A stretch of 64,000 bases of DNA from Macrosoma leucophasiata. Taxonomy: Eukaryota > Arthropoda > Insecta > Lepidoptera > Hedylidae. Shown in pieces: positions 10,940-21,202 of this stretch. Made by a program: the position numbers and the translations under genes. The stretch's first letter is position 1. Each line of letters begins with the position of its first letter. The stretch spans positions 268,001-332,000 of the forward strand of contig JAWQUS010000011.1 in the NCBI GenBank assembly GCA_036365455.1, read 5' to 3'. The notes under the pieces are model-generated. The model saw only the letters and a list, made by a program, of their open reading frames with translations, did not search any database and had not been told where the DNA came from.

Positions 10940-12694
10940 TTAGACTATAAAATATAAGGAGCAGATATTATGTTAATTTATGAATTTAAAAAATAAATAC
11001 GAAATTAAATGTTAATATTTATATTAGTTGATCTATAATCTAATCTTGCTCCTTATGGAAATAAGATAGAAGATATACAATGAACGAAAAATATTCATAA
11101 TATACTGTATTATTGGTTGACATACCAAGCAAATACGAGTAGTTACAATAATAATAACTGACCCATTCATATCGTGCGACGTAACGTGCGCTAGGCTTAA
11201 AACGGCCTGCACGCGATACCAACTACGAAATAATTTTTGAAACATATCTTAATTGAAATCTGGAACAGTTACCGGTTACTTGTAGGTTGTAGGACCTCTA
11301 GTTTGTTACCTGATAGTTGCAATCTAACACTACTGTAACATTCAAATAAATTAGAAAATCATGGTTAAGGGACACTTTAGCATTCAAACTAATTCCCTTA
11401 AAGTCTCATAATCCAGAGAAAATAATAACTGGACATAAGATAATCCTCTCCATTTATAAGGATTTCTTGTAGTGAAGATGAATATTGTCAATAATTTCAT
11501 CATCCACCTTTTACAACTACTTCAAAAAACATAACGCGGAGATATATAACAAACGCTTCATACATTTTGGCAATAATCATTTTGTATGGAGTAACTGATT
11601 TTTTTTCGTGATTTCAGAATTGGCCCCATATTAAGAGTTGTTCATAAGCATGAGTTATATGATGCCTGAAAATTATGCACATGAATCTAAAATCATCCTT
11701 TATATAGGTACCTACAGTAGTGAAGTCTTAAAGGTATTAGTAGTCAAGTCAAATGTAGTATTTAAGATTCGCATCCGTACCTCCGACCTCTGGAACGGCA
11801 CAGCCCAGCCATCGAAAAACCGGCGGATTTTCTTTGGCTTCTTTTAACAACCGTCTGATGACGACATAATATCTATCACTTAAATGCAAGGTTTCTATAT
11901 GCGAATAACTGATCGTACTGTCACATCGGTTTTGGCTTGGTGGCGCATCACATAAGCATGCCTTAAATAAGCATTTGTGTACAGCGAAAGAGCATGCACA
12001 TTTTGAGCATGCTTTTTAGTGATCAATTAGTATGCTACTAATGAGCATGTCTATCAGTACCTTAATAAAACCCTTAGTTATTGTTCCGAGAATAAAACTG
12101 TTATATTCAACTGACCGGTAGCTACTTACAGATATTGGTAACATGCAGACACCTGGCATTAGATCAAATTACTATTCTCCAAGAGAAGATAAACAGAAAG
12201 AAAGCGAGCTCGGCTAGGAAAGGCGTGTGAGGGTAGTAAGTAACATGTGTTGTAGGGTCGAACGTAACATTGTTTATCAAATACCCGCACTCTGCTGATT
12301 GGTGCTGCGTGGTTTTACACGCTTCCGCTTGGACCCTAAGGGAACGAGGAAGAAAATGTTCCAGATTCTTAAATTGGCTGTTCATTATGTTTATCCAACG
12401 TATTATTGAAGGAAGTTGGTAGTAAATTGGTTCTTTTTAGCTCAGAATTTAGCTCGGCCGGGTTTTCATAATAATCAATTTATTACATTTCTACAGTTTC
12501 TTTTCTTGTTTTGTTTTCACAAAGTAATATCTTAATTTGTTTATTTTGTTTCTTTATACAAAACATCCTTGAAAAAGGCGCTTAATAAAGATGTACTACT
12601 TTTTTATTTAACTGACATTAAAAAGGAGAACGTTCTCAATTACGCATATTTATATCAAATTCAAGAGGCACGTGTTCTAGGGTGTACTTTGAAT
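10940..12694. other. AT-rich, no gene recognised
   Basis: Frames at 11033-11245, 11638-11847 and 12164-12385 carry no recognisable domain. The word AGCATG recurs several times around 11955-12050 (GCATGCC, GAGCATGC), giving a loosely repetitive patch. Confidence 0.4.
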
Positions 12695-13412
12695 CTTCTC
12701 ATACGGAAAAGCCCTTTTTTTATTACGCGGGGAAACCCTCATGGGCACCCGCCGTCTAGGGAAAACGACGGCGGGTAGTGTGAGACTCGTACTCACTAAA
12801 ACCCCGCGGTGTTCCGACTCTTCCGCCATCAGTGGCGGGGTCACGGGAACGCTTATGTACACATCCGCGACCCCGCCGGCGGCTGCTCGTCTCCGAGCCC
12901 TCCGCAGGTTGAGCTCTTTGGCTCCAACCAACACTAGTGGCGTGCGGAACACGTGCACGCCACCCAGCTTGGGAGCTATCTCCATTTGGGCGACGGACAT
13001 CCCCTAGTCCGACACCCAAAGGTCCCTGCCCCGACCACTCACAACGCCAGGCGTCCCAAGGCGCCCGGGTGGAGGAGTCCAGGGGCACTCTGTCCGGCCT
13101 CGGGGGAGCGGGAGTGACAGGGATGAACTGACCTTCAACCGCCCCCCCGCGGCCCCACCACGTCCCTATCGAGCGGCGGGACCACAGTTAGGCGGCTGGG
13201 GATAGGGTGCAGGGCCAACGAAATACCCGTACACCTCCTCCCCAGCCATCTCCTTTCCACAGCAGCGAGTGGCGGGTAGAGCCACGGCAAACACCGCTCC
13301 CTCTCTGGGTTCCTCTTGGCTTCGCCGGTGTGGGGACAACCACCAGGTACTGAGCCCCCCCACTACGACAAGGAGGAAACCCTCGGGGGGGATACGGAAA
13401 AGCCCTATATCA
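12695..13412. repeat. GC-rich block, probable retroelement fragment
   Basis: About 700 bp of GC-rich DNA in AT-rich flanks. The word TACGGAAAAGCCC occurs at both edges (12701 and 13391), each beside GGAAACCCTC. Long opposing frames (12677-13000, 12756-13088 and 13166-13534 minus; 12741-13007 plus) result from composition. The C-rich, stop-poor text and edge words suggest a LINE 3' UTR or a non-autonomous relative; I could not assign a clade. Confidence 0.45.
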
Positions 13413-13919
13413 TTTAATCCCAACCTTAAAATAGAATCCCAACCCCCTTTAGCAGTGGCATGAGTAATTCTATCATAATAAATACCTACAATGTTTATAT
13501 GTTCAGCACAGCACTTGTCACACAACACACACAAAATGTAGCCAGATCTGGAGATTGAAAGTCCAAAAGCGTAAACAATTTTGATTTAATTTCGAAGTTG
13601 GCGCCAGACCTATATCACTTTCGGCAACTATAAAAAGCTCCCCAAACTTGTAACACGATCCCGGGAATGAAATACACAGCTGCCGCTAAGTTTGCACTAT
13701 CGCAAACTTTGGCACACTTTCGCGACATTTCTCTGAATACAAATACACCGGGATTCAGAAAATATAAAGCAACATTCGCGGGATTCGGGATGCGGCGCGT
13801 GCCGGTGGGAATCGAATCCCGCTGTCTATGGCGTCGTTTGAATAAACAGAGAGAGCGTCGCGCTTACAGGCTTCAGTCACGTCAGAGACCGGAATTAAAA
13901 AATAAATCTGAATAAACTC
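13413..13919. other. no gene recognised
   Basis: Moderate GC with no known repeat. The 82-codon frame at 13667-13915 shows no domain. Confidence 0.4.
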
Positions 13920-14400
13920 TCGGCGTATAAGCAGCAGATCACTTGTAGACGTAGTATTTGCTACCTGTCTGGATTCATTTGTATGCTCCCGTCAACCCGT
14001 GTATGGAGCTTTTTTTACAACATTTGCAAGAGTACACCTTTTACTTTCTTTTTTATTAGCAAGTACGCTGAGACTGGTTTATGTTGAATTACGTTTTATG
14101 TGAAACAGATACACGTTTTGTGAAATATTTTTATTGTCTTGTGTATTTGTCCGAAAACCTAAAAAGTATACTTTTTATGTTTTGTGAAAAATTAGCATAT
14201 TGTTTGGAAAATGTCAATAATCACGAAACAACTCAAAAACTAAATATCATAGTTATGGTCCATTGTCTTTAGAAATTCCAATCAAAAATATCATTTTCAA
14301 CATAGACAAAGGACACTGACACATTTTGGTCTTATATTAACTTTTGCGCGTTGAACACGCAAACTAACCATGATATTTTGGTTATTGGGTCATCTTTTTA
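13920..14400. repeat. local duplication 1, unit A
   Basis: Shares ordered words with 16012-16575 and 16576-16930: CACTTGTAGACGTAGTATTTGC, CCTGTCTG-ATTCATTTG, TGTTGAATTACGTTTTATG, ACAGATACACG, then TTGAACACGCAAACTAACC and GTTATTGGGTCATCTTTTT. The similarity is clear but aged. A LINE is inserted at its right end. Confidence 0.72.
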
Positions 14401-14790
14401 AACAAACGGACTGTCTGTCGAAACCCACCCGAGTGAGTCCAACCTCAGCAACTTGTATTGATAATATATTTTGTGATCTTAAATATTTAGATAAAAATAT
14501 TGTTTACTGCATGCCTTCGGATCATAGCGGGCAAATAATGACTTTTGCCACTGTTAATAGTAAAAATATAACACAAAAAACATACAGACAAATAACTTCT
14601 GCTAAATTAAACTATAAAACATGACATGTTAATTAAAGAGTTATATTCCCAAAAGTTTGATTTAAATAGTGCAAATAATTGTTATGAGCAAATTTTAAAG
14701 GTACTTAATACACAATTTAATAAAACATTTAAAATTAAAACTAAATCTACCAAATATAAATTTAGATTCTGTGATTGGGCTACAACTGGC
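14395..14790 (+). pseudogene. LINE remnant: endonuclease C-terminus and linker
   Basis: The frame encodes PTRVSPTSATCIDNIF, then SDHSGQ at about 14517. This matches the end of the apurinic-type endonuclease of CR1/jockey-like LINEs, whose SDH is a catalytic motif. After a stop at 14622 another frame continues with linker-like residues (NSANNCYEQILKVLNTQF, then WATTG and KSRERFYLK), as found between endonuclease and reverse transcriptase. The N-terminal endonuclease is missing, a stop and frameshift break the frame, and nearly all the reverse transcriptase core is absent. It cannot be functional. Confidence 0.78.
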
Positions 14791-14819
14791 AGTCATTAAA
14801 AGTAGGGAGAGATTTTATT

Positions 14820-14925
14820 TAAAGAAAAATGGAAAGAAAAATTTGACTTCAGGCGAGACTCGAACTCGCGGCCTACTGGGAATCTAGTCCAGCCGCTCTT
14901 CCAATTGAGCTACTGAAGTCCTGAC
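14820..14925 (-). repeat. family D SINE with intact tRNA-like fold
   Basis: On the minus strand 14845-14919 (75 nt) folds as a cloverleaf. The acceptor pairs ACTTCAG with CTGAAGT, the D arm is GCTC/GAGC, the T arm is GCGAG-TTCGAGT-CTCGC, and the anticodon arm is CTGGA-CTAGATT-CCCAG with one mismatch, giving an AGA triplet. The same head occurs degenerate at 309-382 and near 60500, always followed by TTTTTCTTTCCATTTTTCTT. It is therefore a repeat. An AGA (Ser) anticodon without a long variable arm also argues against a real tRNA-Ser. Confidence 0.75.
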
Positions 14926-15019
14926 CGATTTGTCAAATCTTTTCCTTTTGATTTATTGCATTGCTTTATGGTAGCAGCAGCGCCATCTATTGCCAACTAT
15001 GCTAGTTAGGCAACCGATA

Positions 15020-15245
15020 TAATAGACTGCAGTTTATTGAATATCGTAAAGAAGTCGCTTTTACCCTTAATAATTGTTTTATATTATTTCGCTATATTTA
15101 AATATTTATATTTAAATTTTTCTTTCCATTTTTCTTTGAATAAAATATATTTCACAAGCATGTGTTAATGCGAAATAATATAAAACAATTATTAAGGGTA
15201 AAAGCGACTTCTTTACGATATTCAATAAACTGCAAAGTCTATTAA
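15020..15245. mobile_element. fold-back element, arms about 73 bp
   Basis: 15020-15092 and 15170-15245 are near-perfect inverted copies (one 2-nt indel; shared words AGTTTATTGAATATCGTAAA, GAAGTCGCTTTTACCC). Between them lies the family D tail TTTTTCTTTCCATTTTTCTTTG in plus orientation, which also occurs inverted at 14815-14840. It lies inside the deleted reverse transcriptase region of the LINE. It is either a MITE or an inverted duplication made during rearrangement. Confidence 0.8.
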
Positions 15246-15249
15246 TATA

Positions 15250-15579
15250 ATGACAGTCCCTTGCCAATACATCTATGAAAATATACTTTTCGCGAGGAAA
15301 AATTTACATCTGTTTGATAAAATCTCCGATAGGCATAGTTATAATACGAGGAATAAGAACAAGTTGTCTCTGCCATGTTTTCGACTGACGAAAACTTTCC
15401 TAAAATATAGTGTAGAATTTTATAACAAGATCCCATCCGGGATTGCTGAACTCACCGATAGTAAATTCAAAGCATTAATTAAACGCACTCTATGTAAAAA
15501 GGCTTACTATAAACTCGAGGACTATCTCAAGGATAGAAATGTTTGGCTAAATGCTGATCTAGCTCCACAAGGGTGTTAA
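15250..15579 (+). pseudogene. LINE reverse transcriptase C-terminal fragment
   Basis: The 109-residue frame holds DRHSYNTRNKNKLSLPCFRL, EFYNKIPSGIAEL, FKALIKRTLCKKAYY. This is the extreme C-terminal region of CR1/jockey-like LINE ORF2, downstream of the catalytic reverse transcriptase motifs. No F/YXDD catalytic motif is present. It ends at the natural stop at 15577-15579, followed by the LINE 3' UTR. With 14395-14790 it forms one insertion whose middle has been lost. Confidence 0.8.
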
Positions 15580-16011
15580 ATGTAATAATCAAAGTGTAAC
15601 GTTGATATTATATTGTTAATTTTGTTTGTTTAAATTACGGAAAATTGTAAAAATATGCCTTAGAGATATTTTTAAAAGAGCCGACTTAGTTTTTTCCGGC
15701 AAGTTTTTCTCAGATCATATTGGCCTTTGGAACTTTGCCGGTAAATGACAAAGAATGACTCTTTTTCTTTTCTTTTTACTCTTTGTTTGTAAAGGGGAAA
15801 TGAGACATTCTACTGATATACTTTTTACATTAGTTTATTAAATTTAGTTTTATCTTAGTGATATTCTTGACTTTACTTAAATTTTTATCTTGTTTGACAT
15901 GTATATCAATTGTTATTCACTTTAATTTATTTTGTTTGTTTTTGACGTGTCATAAGAGGTGCCTGTCACCCTATATGAATAAATGAGTTTCTGATTCTGA
16001 TTCTGATTCTG
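15580..16011 (+). mobile_element. LINE 3' UTR with (GATTCT) tail
   Basis: Continues from the ORF2 stop. It has GAAATGAGACATTCTACTGA (repeated at 50873) and ATTGTTATTCACTTTAATTT, and ends GAATAAATGAGTTTCTGATTCTGATTCTGATTCTG. The short tandem tail marks the 3' end. Downstream, duplicated unit B starts at once, so the LINE sits at the junction of units A and B. Confidence 0.78.
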
Positions 16012-16575
16012 TGTGTCTGACGGTTGTCAAAAATGAGACATGTCGTAAGACGTTTGCCGGACGTCTGCAAGCGAGACGTAAGGGGACACTTCGTGGCGTG
16101 TAGGCAGCGGAGTTAGCGGAGCACTTGAAGACGTGTTTGCTGCCTGTCTGCATACATTTGCATCCCGATACCCGCGCACGGAACTTTATTTACTACATTT
16201 AATGCTCGAGTACACCTTCGGCTTTCTTTGTTTTAAGCCAGGGTTCGGAGACGGGTTCATGTTGGATTACGTTTTATATTAAACAGGTGTCCAATTCGGG
16301 ATTTTTATATTTTATGTCTAGTTTGGTTAGATGACGATACTTTCGGTGATTTCTATTTTTTTTTTGTTTTGTTAATGGTAAATAATGGGCAATATTACAA
16401 AAAACAAAAGAAGTAGAAAAAGAACTATCTAAACTCCGAAAGAAAAGATAAATTAGAATAAAAAACATAGATTATTCTTTAACAGAAGACACTGGAAAAG
16501 TTTGATCTCATATTCCATTTCGAAAGTTGAACATGCAAACTAATCGAGATATTTTTGTTATTGAGGCACCTTTTT
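16012..16575. repeat. local duplication 1, unit B
   Basis: Words shared with unit C, next to it: GCAGCGGAGTTAGCGGA, CACTTGAAGACGTGTTTGCT, GTCTGCATACATTTGCATCC, GAGTACACC, GGTTCATGTTG. Words shared with unit A at its right end: TTGAACATGCAAACTAA, GTTATTGAGGCACCTTTTT. No domain is visible in any translation. Confidence 0.8.
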
Positions 16576-16930
16576 CAGCAGACTCAGAATGTCATCAAAA
16601 TGGATTGAAACCGAATATTAATACATGCCGTAACACATTTGCCGGACTATTGCGAGCGCGCCTCGCAGCGTTAGGCAGCGGAGTTAGCGGAACACTTGAA
16701 GACGTGTTTGCTGCTTGTCTGCATACATTTGCATCCTCCCGATACTCGCGCCGCACGGAACTTCATTTACAACATTTACTGCTCGAATACACCCTCAGCT
16801 TTCTTTGTTATACGCGAGCGCGTCAGAACTGGTTCATGTTGAATTACGTTTTATACGAAACAGATGCCCGTTTTGTGAATTTACTTTTATTGTCTTCGGT
16901 GTTTGGTAAGGTTATTGTGATGCTGTAAAA
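16576..16930. repeat. local duplication 1, unit C (partial)
   Basis: Direct tandem copy of the first part of unit B, from GTCATCAAAATGG through CATTTGCCGGAC, ACACTTGAAGACGTGTTTG and TGTTGAATTACGTTTTATA. A 133-codon frame spans it, but the matching frame in unit B is broken, so coding is not supported. Confidence 0.8.
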
Positions 16931-17192
16931 ATGGCACGTTCTTTTGTTTAAAGCCAATACCTGATGGAAATTGGTTACGGATGTTAATATAGATAACACA
17001 ATTGAAAACGAGAAAAAAAAAATGGTTTTATGGTTTCATCTACTGACCACGTTTACCGGTAATACATGTGCCATGGAATCATGAGATTTTAAAATACTTT
17101 CGACAAAAGGCCTATGGGGCAATGGTTCCAATAAAACGAATATAAAAATAATAATTGGTACTTATTCTATTTTGCTGATTTCCTATTGCTAC

Positions 17193-17400
17193 TGCGTGGT
17201 CGTAGGCAGTAAAGTATTACCTAATCTATGCCTAATCTACTCGTACTTCTCGCTAAATGTTGTCGCGTTCAGTGCTATTGTGTTCCGGTCAGGCCGTATT
17301 GTACGACTATGTAATTTCCAGCACAGAAGCATAATAACTTAAGCTTCAAGAGTGACAATGCATGTAGGGTACAGTGTACTTGTTTGCTACTTCATGACAT
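17193..17400 (+). repeat. family A element, diverged
   Basis: Sense plus: GTCGTAGGCAGTAAAG, TATTACCTAATCTATG, GCTATTGTGTTCCGGTCAGG, TGTAATTTCCAGCACAGA, TTGTTTGCTACTTCATGACA. It belongs to the AATTTCCGGCACAGAGG subfamily. The GACCTTGGTC to TGTGAACTGC section is deleted. Confidence 0.78.
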
Positions 17401-17439
17401 TCTAAAAACTGAAACCTATAGGTACTTATACCTAGAATA

Positions 17440-17645
17440 AGTGGAGGCCTCGGACGTAATATTCTATTTCGCGTGTATTCAGAGAAAGTTTAGGAATAAT
17501 GCGCCAATTGTTTTGTTCATCATAACAACGAGCAGAAAGCAGTTTAGCATACAATCCCAAATAAACAGGTCGGGGGTTACAGGCGAGTGCGCGTACCTGG
17601 GAAAATGGTCTATTATTTCTTGAAAGGAGTTGGGAGAGGCAACAC
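17440..17645. repeat. local duplication 2, copy 1
   Basis: Shares ordered words with 18285-18490: AATAATGCGCCAATTGTTT, AGAAAGCAGTTTAGCATACA, CCCAAATAAACAGG, TCTATTATTTCTTGAAAGGA, GAGAGGCAA. No repeat family was recognised; this looks like a local tandem duplication about 850 bp apart. Confidence 0.68.
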
Positions 17646-18284
17646 GATTCAACGGAAGAAGTGTTTACTTATTTACGAAAAATATACAAGACGATTATCG
17701 AGACATTTTAAACATTTTGTGGGATATTTATGATCATAATTAGGAATAACTTTTATTACGGCACCATCTCTGAACTCACAAATTTGAGACAAAATCTGCT
17801 GCATTAGGTGCCAAAATGTATGGAATATAGAAGATATTATAGACTACGAGCTATCAACAGCTTTTTCGTATCTCTAAGGGCTCTTTCAATTCATGCGTTT
17901 TGTGTCGGACCGCTGCAGTGCCGAAGCGGTGCGATTGTCGTACGACGTACGGAAGGTCATTTGTTTTCAAACAAAATGCACGGTGCGGCAACAGTACGAC
18001 GTCGATACGCTCGACAACAGGAGCGACGCCAATTCTAGTTCTTATTTTACCATTGTACCCAAATCAACTACAGCTTTCTTGTTCTAAGAATTGGTCAGGA
18101 TATGGTGAAACTTTCGGTCTGCAACCCGCATTATGGGTTCCTTGTCGCATGTAACCTTAAAAAGGATACAGAACGATTGAATTCTGTTATCTATTACTTT
18201 CTACTCTCCACTGACATATGTATTTCAACCATGAAGGGATCTGTGTATGAGTTCAGTCAGGCATTCAATCCCCAAAACTAATGT
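17646..18284. other. no gene recognised
   Basis: Three overlapping plus frames at 17808-18154 are short and lack any domain. A moderately GC-rich patch lies at 17905-18025. Confidence 0.4.
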
Positions 18285-18490
18285 CTATATGCGGATACTC
18301 TCTACTACTCTCTAGAAATTTTATAATAATGCATCAATTATTTCGTTGATCACAATATAAAGTCGAAAGCAGTTCGATACACACGCCCAAATAAACAGGC
18401 TGCAGTGTTGGTTGTGTTGTGTTGGGGTCGAGTTGGGACAATAATCAGTTATTTCCCGAAGGGACTCGGTAGAGGAAGTATTGAAATATA
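18285..18490. repeat. local duplication 2, copy 2
   Basis: Counterpart of 17440-17645: ATAATGCATCAATTATTTCG, CGAAAGCAGTTCGATACACA, CCCAAATAAACAGGC, CAGTTATTTCCCGAAGGGA, GGTAGAGGAAG. Confidence 0.68.
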
Positions 18491-18581
18491 TGATTGTTTA
18501 TAATGAACTAGTACGATACGTACGATTCTAAAATTGTATTTAATTATTTGAATTCCCTAGGCAAGTGTTTCGGTTTGACAG

Positions 18582-18845
18582 TTTTTTTTTAAGCAAGGAT
18601 GGTGTTAAACCAGATGGCAGCTCACACTGATGTTAATTGATGACTGCAGCCTATACGTAGACATCTACACAAAAACCTGAGGTAAAAATATAGATGTGTT
18701 GCCATCCGTGAGACCTAAGTTGTTATGTCTCTGTGATAGTTATTACGGGGCAATATATTATCATGTAACCGGAACACGATAGTGCTAAACTACGATTTAC
18801 CGGGAGATAGATTAGGTAATGCGGTGGTGCCTCTACCGCCAGTAT
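18582..18845 (-). repeat. family A element
   Basis: Near-complete, sense minus: TGGCAGCTCACACTGATG, ATTGATGACTGCAGCCTATA, GATGTGTTGCCATCCGTGAG, GTAACCGGAACACGATAGTG, GGTAATGCGGTGGTGCCT. The first 25 bp of the sense head is lost. Confidence 0.88.
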
Positions 18846-19497
18846 ATATTAGTTTTTGTGAAGGAAAGTAAAGTGAGTAAGAACATATTACATATACATA
18901 AGTTTCAAACTGAATGGAAAAGTAAGCAGTTAGGCGAAGCAGCGTGCGGATAAACGGTATTACCGAAGACGCGCCGCACGGCGGGGCGCCAATTGGGTTA
19001 AAGCCGCGGTTTCCTCAGAGCGATTATAGTGAGTAGTCATTTTAAACATCATTGATGATCCCAGTGTGTGACTTCATTTTAGACTGATGCTAAACAGGAA
19101 TGTGAAGCAAAGGCGTATAGAATGATGTGACGTGGTTGAAGATTTTGAATAAAAGTAGTCTTATTAATGTTCATATGATTTTCGACAGTTACATTATTTA
19201 ATTAAATAAATCCTTTAAAACTGAATCAATGCCAAAAATCTACTTAAAGTTTTAGTTCTTAAAACATATAGAGCTGATAGATAGCATGTTCTTATTATGA
19301 TTTACGTAATTCTACAAAATTAAGGTGAAATTAAATTTCAGATAATCTATCATCGTAATAAGTAGGTACATGTCATTTGCGTTGTATGCATTCAAGAATA
19401 AATATTTTTATCCTAGTGTTAATATGAACTAAAATTTATTTTGTATTTTGAAGAACCATAAATATGAAGTCAAATTAATTGTCACGTTTTACATTAA
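18846..19497. other. no gene; GC-rich patch
   Basis: A GC-rich patch at about 18930-19010 (GACGCGCCGCACGGCGGGGC) lies in AT-rich DNA. No frame or repeat match. Confidence 0.4.
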
Positions 19498-19949
19498 TCT
19501 ATACTTATAATAAAACTGTAGAAGTGTAAATTCTGTACATTGAAAATATTGAAAAAATAAATACCAGGGGATGTTACAAGATCGATACCGAACACAAATA
19601 TGTGATTATATTTTTTTTTGTCTGTCTGTCTGTCTGTCTGTTTGTTCAAGCATCACACAAAATCTACAGGTCCGATAACGATGAAACTTGGTATAATTAT
19701 ATTTTAACGTTTGGCGCACAACACTGGGTACTTTTTATTCCGAAAAAATGACTGTTTGTCTGTGTGTTTGTGAACGCCAATTTAAAAAATAGCTTATTCG
19801 ATCTGCAATTTATACAAATATATTGTGGTAAGTTTCACTTAACATTTAGTGTCTGTTTCCTGTCAATCGGTTCAGAAATAAAAAAGTTACGACAACATTC
19901 TTTAGAATCATATCGAATATTTCTTAAGTATTCTGTATCTATCTTTTTT

Positions 19950-20316
19950 AGGGTTCCGTATCTTAAAAGTAAAAACGGACCCTATTACTAATCCTCCGCT
20001 ATCTGTCTGTCTGTCCATTCATCTATCTGTCTGTCACCAGGCTGTATCTCATAAACAGTGATAGCTAGAAAGCTAAAATTTTCACAAATTATGTATTTCT
20101 GTTACCGCTATAGCGACAAAATTAAATACAGTAAACGTGTTTTTTTTCGTATATTTTTTACTCGACATTAATAACTGTAGCAAGCAGACGCTTAAAATTT
20201 TCATAGAATTTGGGGTCTTATGTAGTATATTACCTTCCAACAAACGTAATGTTTATGCCATTTTTTGTACGGAACCCTTCGCGCACGCGTTTGACTCGCA
20301 CTTGGCCGATTTTTTC
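19950..20316 (+). repeat. common lepidopteran 'GGGTTCCGTA' repeat
   Basis: Starts GGGTTCCGTATCTTAAAAGT, has a TCTGTCTGTCTGTC run and CAGGCTGTATCTCATAAAC, and ends ACGGAACCCTTCGCGCACGC then ACTCGCACTTGGCCGATTTT. I recognise the ends from many moth and butterfly loci. It encodes nothing. Confidence 0.78.
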
Positions 20317-20344
20317 TCTGTTAGTAACATTAAGCATACCGCAT

Positions 20345-20512
20345 AGCAGCGTCCCGGCATAAAACATTCGCCGCTATGATCACCATTCAGCATGCCAAGC
20401 GTGGCAATTATGGCATATTCTTTCTTTATGAGGCACAACACTTTTAGGAGCATCTTTGGGAAAGGCTTTGTCCAGCGGAGACGGATGGACGTCTTTCGGA
20501 TGTAATTATGAT
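20345..20512 (+). repeat. family E LINE-tail repeat
   Basis: GCGTCCCGGCATAAAACATT, GCGTGGCAATTATGGCATAT, GCTTTGTCCAGCGGAGACGG, then ATGGACGTCTTTCGG and a GAT-type tail. Inverted relative to the copies at 8975 and 27240. Confidence 0.7.
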
Positions 20513-20640
20513 AATGATGATGGTGGTGGTGGTGGTGGCGTTAGTGGTGTTGGTGGCATTGGTGGTGTTGGTAGTGGTGGTGGTGGTGGTGTTGGTGGTG
20601 GTGACGATGGTGGTGGTGGTGTTGGTGGCATCAGTGGGTA
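20513..20640 (+). repeat. (GGT)n minisatellite
   Basis: A long, imperfect GGT/GAT trinucleotide run grown from the GATGATGAT tail of the family E element. It produces a glycine-rich open frame (20456-20641) that is not a gene. Confidence 0.92.
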
Positions 20641-21202
20641 AAAATGAACAACGTTAATATTCATTTTTTTCTTATGCCGGCTCTTACGGAGTGCCTGTAT
20701 TATGCATAGATCTATATTTTATCTTTTATTCTCGGTTTAAGAACTAATTGACTGAAACTTTAAAAAACTTTATTATAATTTTCTATAAAAAAAATAAAAT
20801 AGATCGCTTTAAGCGATAAGACCGCCTATTGTGCTCTTATTTTATGAACTATTGATTTTTGTATTTTTTTGTAATAATCTGTACAATAAAGAGTATATAA
20901 TAATAAAATATTATCTATGCATAGAAGTTAAAAATGGCCTTTTTGAAAATACGGTTCAGCATGGGATGGATGCGTGTTTAAACACATAATTATCCATTTT
21001 TTGCAATCTTAGCAGCCTGTGTGCTTTAATCCCCGATGGCCATACGTCTAATACCGTGTACAGAGAAGCATTACTGCAAAGAAGATTTTTTAGCTTCCCA
21101 AAAGTGTTTATGATCCAAAATTAACCAAATTGCATATCCAAAATCGCTGCCCAAAGTCCCAAAGCCACTATTCCACGCAAACAAAGTTGCGGGCACAGCT
21201 AG

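Larger units (their letters stand above)
19498..21202 (+). mobile_element. composite Helitron (about 1.7 kb)
   Basis: Begins TCTATACTTATAATAAAACTG after an A and ends TTGCGGGCACAGCTAG before a T. Early words (AACGATGAAACTTGGTATAA, ACTGGGTACTTTTTATTCC) are typical of Helitron interiors. The middle carries a foreign repeat (19950-20316), a family E LINE tail and a GGT minisatellite. It has no Rep/helicase. Two Helitron halves joined by chance are possible, because the ends were matched only by pattern. Confidence 0.65.

Noticed and set aside
12677..13534. Several frames over 100 codons on opposing strands
   Set aside because: They overlap in a GC-rich block where stop codons are rare; none shows a domain.
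14845..14919. tRNA gene on the minus strand
   Set aside because: The same head and tail occur in decayed copies at 309 and 60500, so it is a tRNA-derived SINE; the AGA anticodon also lacks the expected long variable arm.
16527..16928. 133-codon plus frame as a gene
   Set aside because: It lies in a duplicated unit whose sister (16012-16575) has the same text with the frame broken.
20456..20641. Glycine-rich open frame
   Set aside because: It is a translation of the GGT trinucleotide run; other phases are equally open and no gene context exists.
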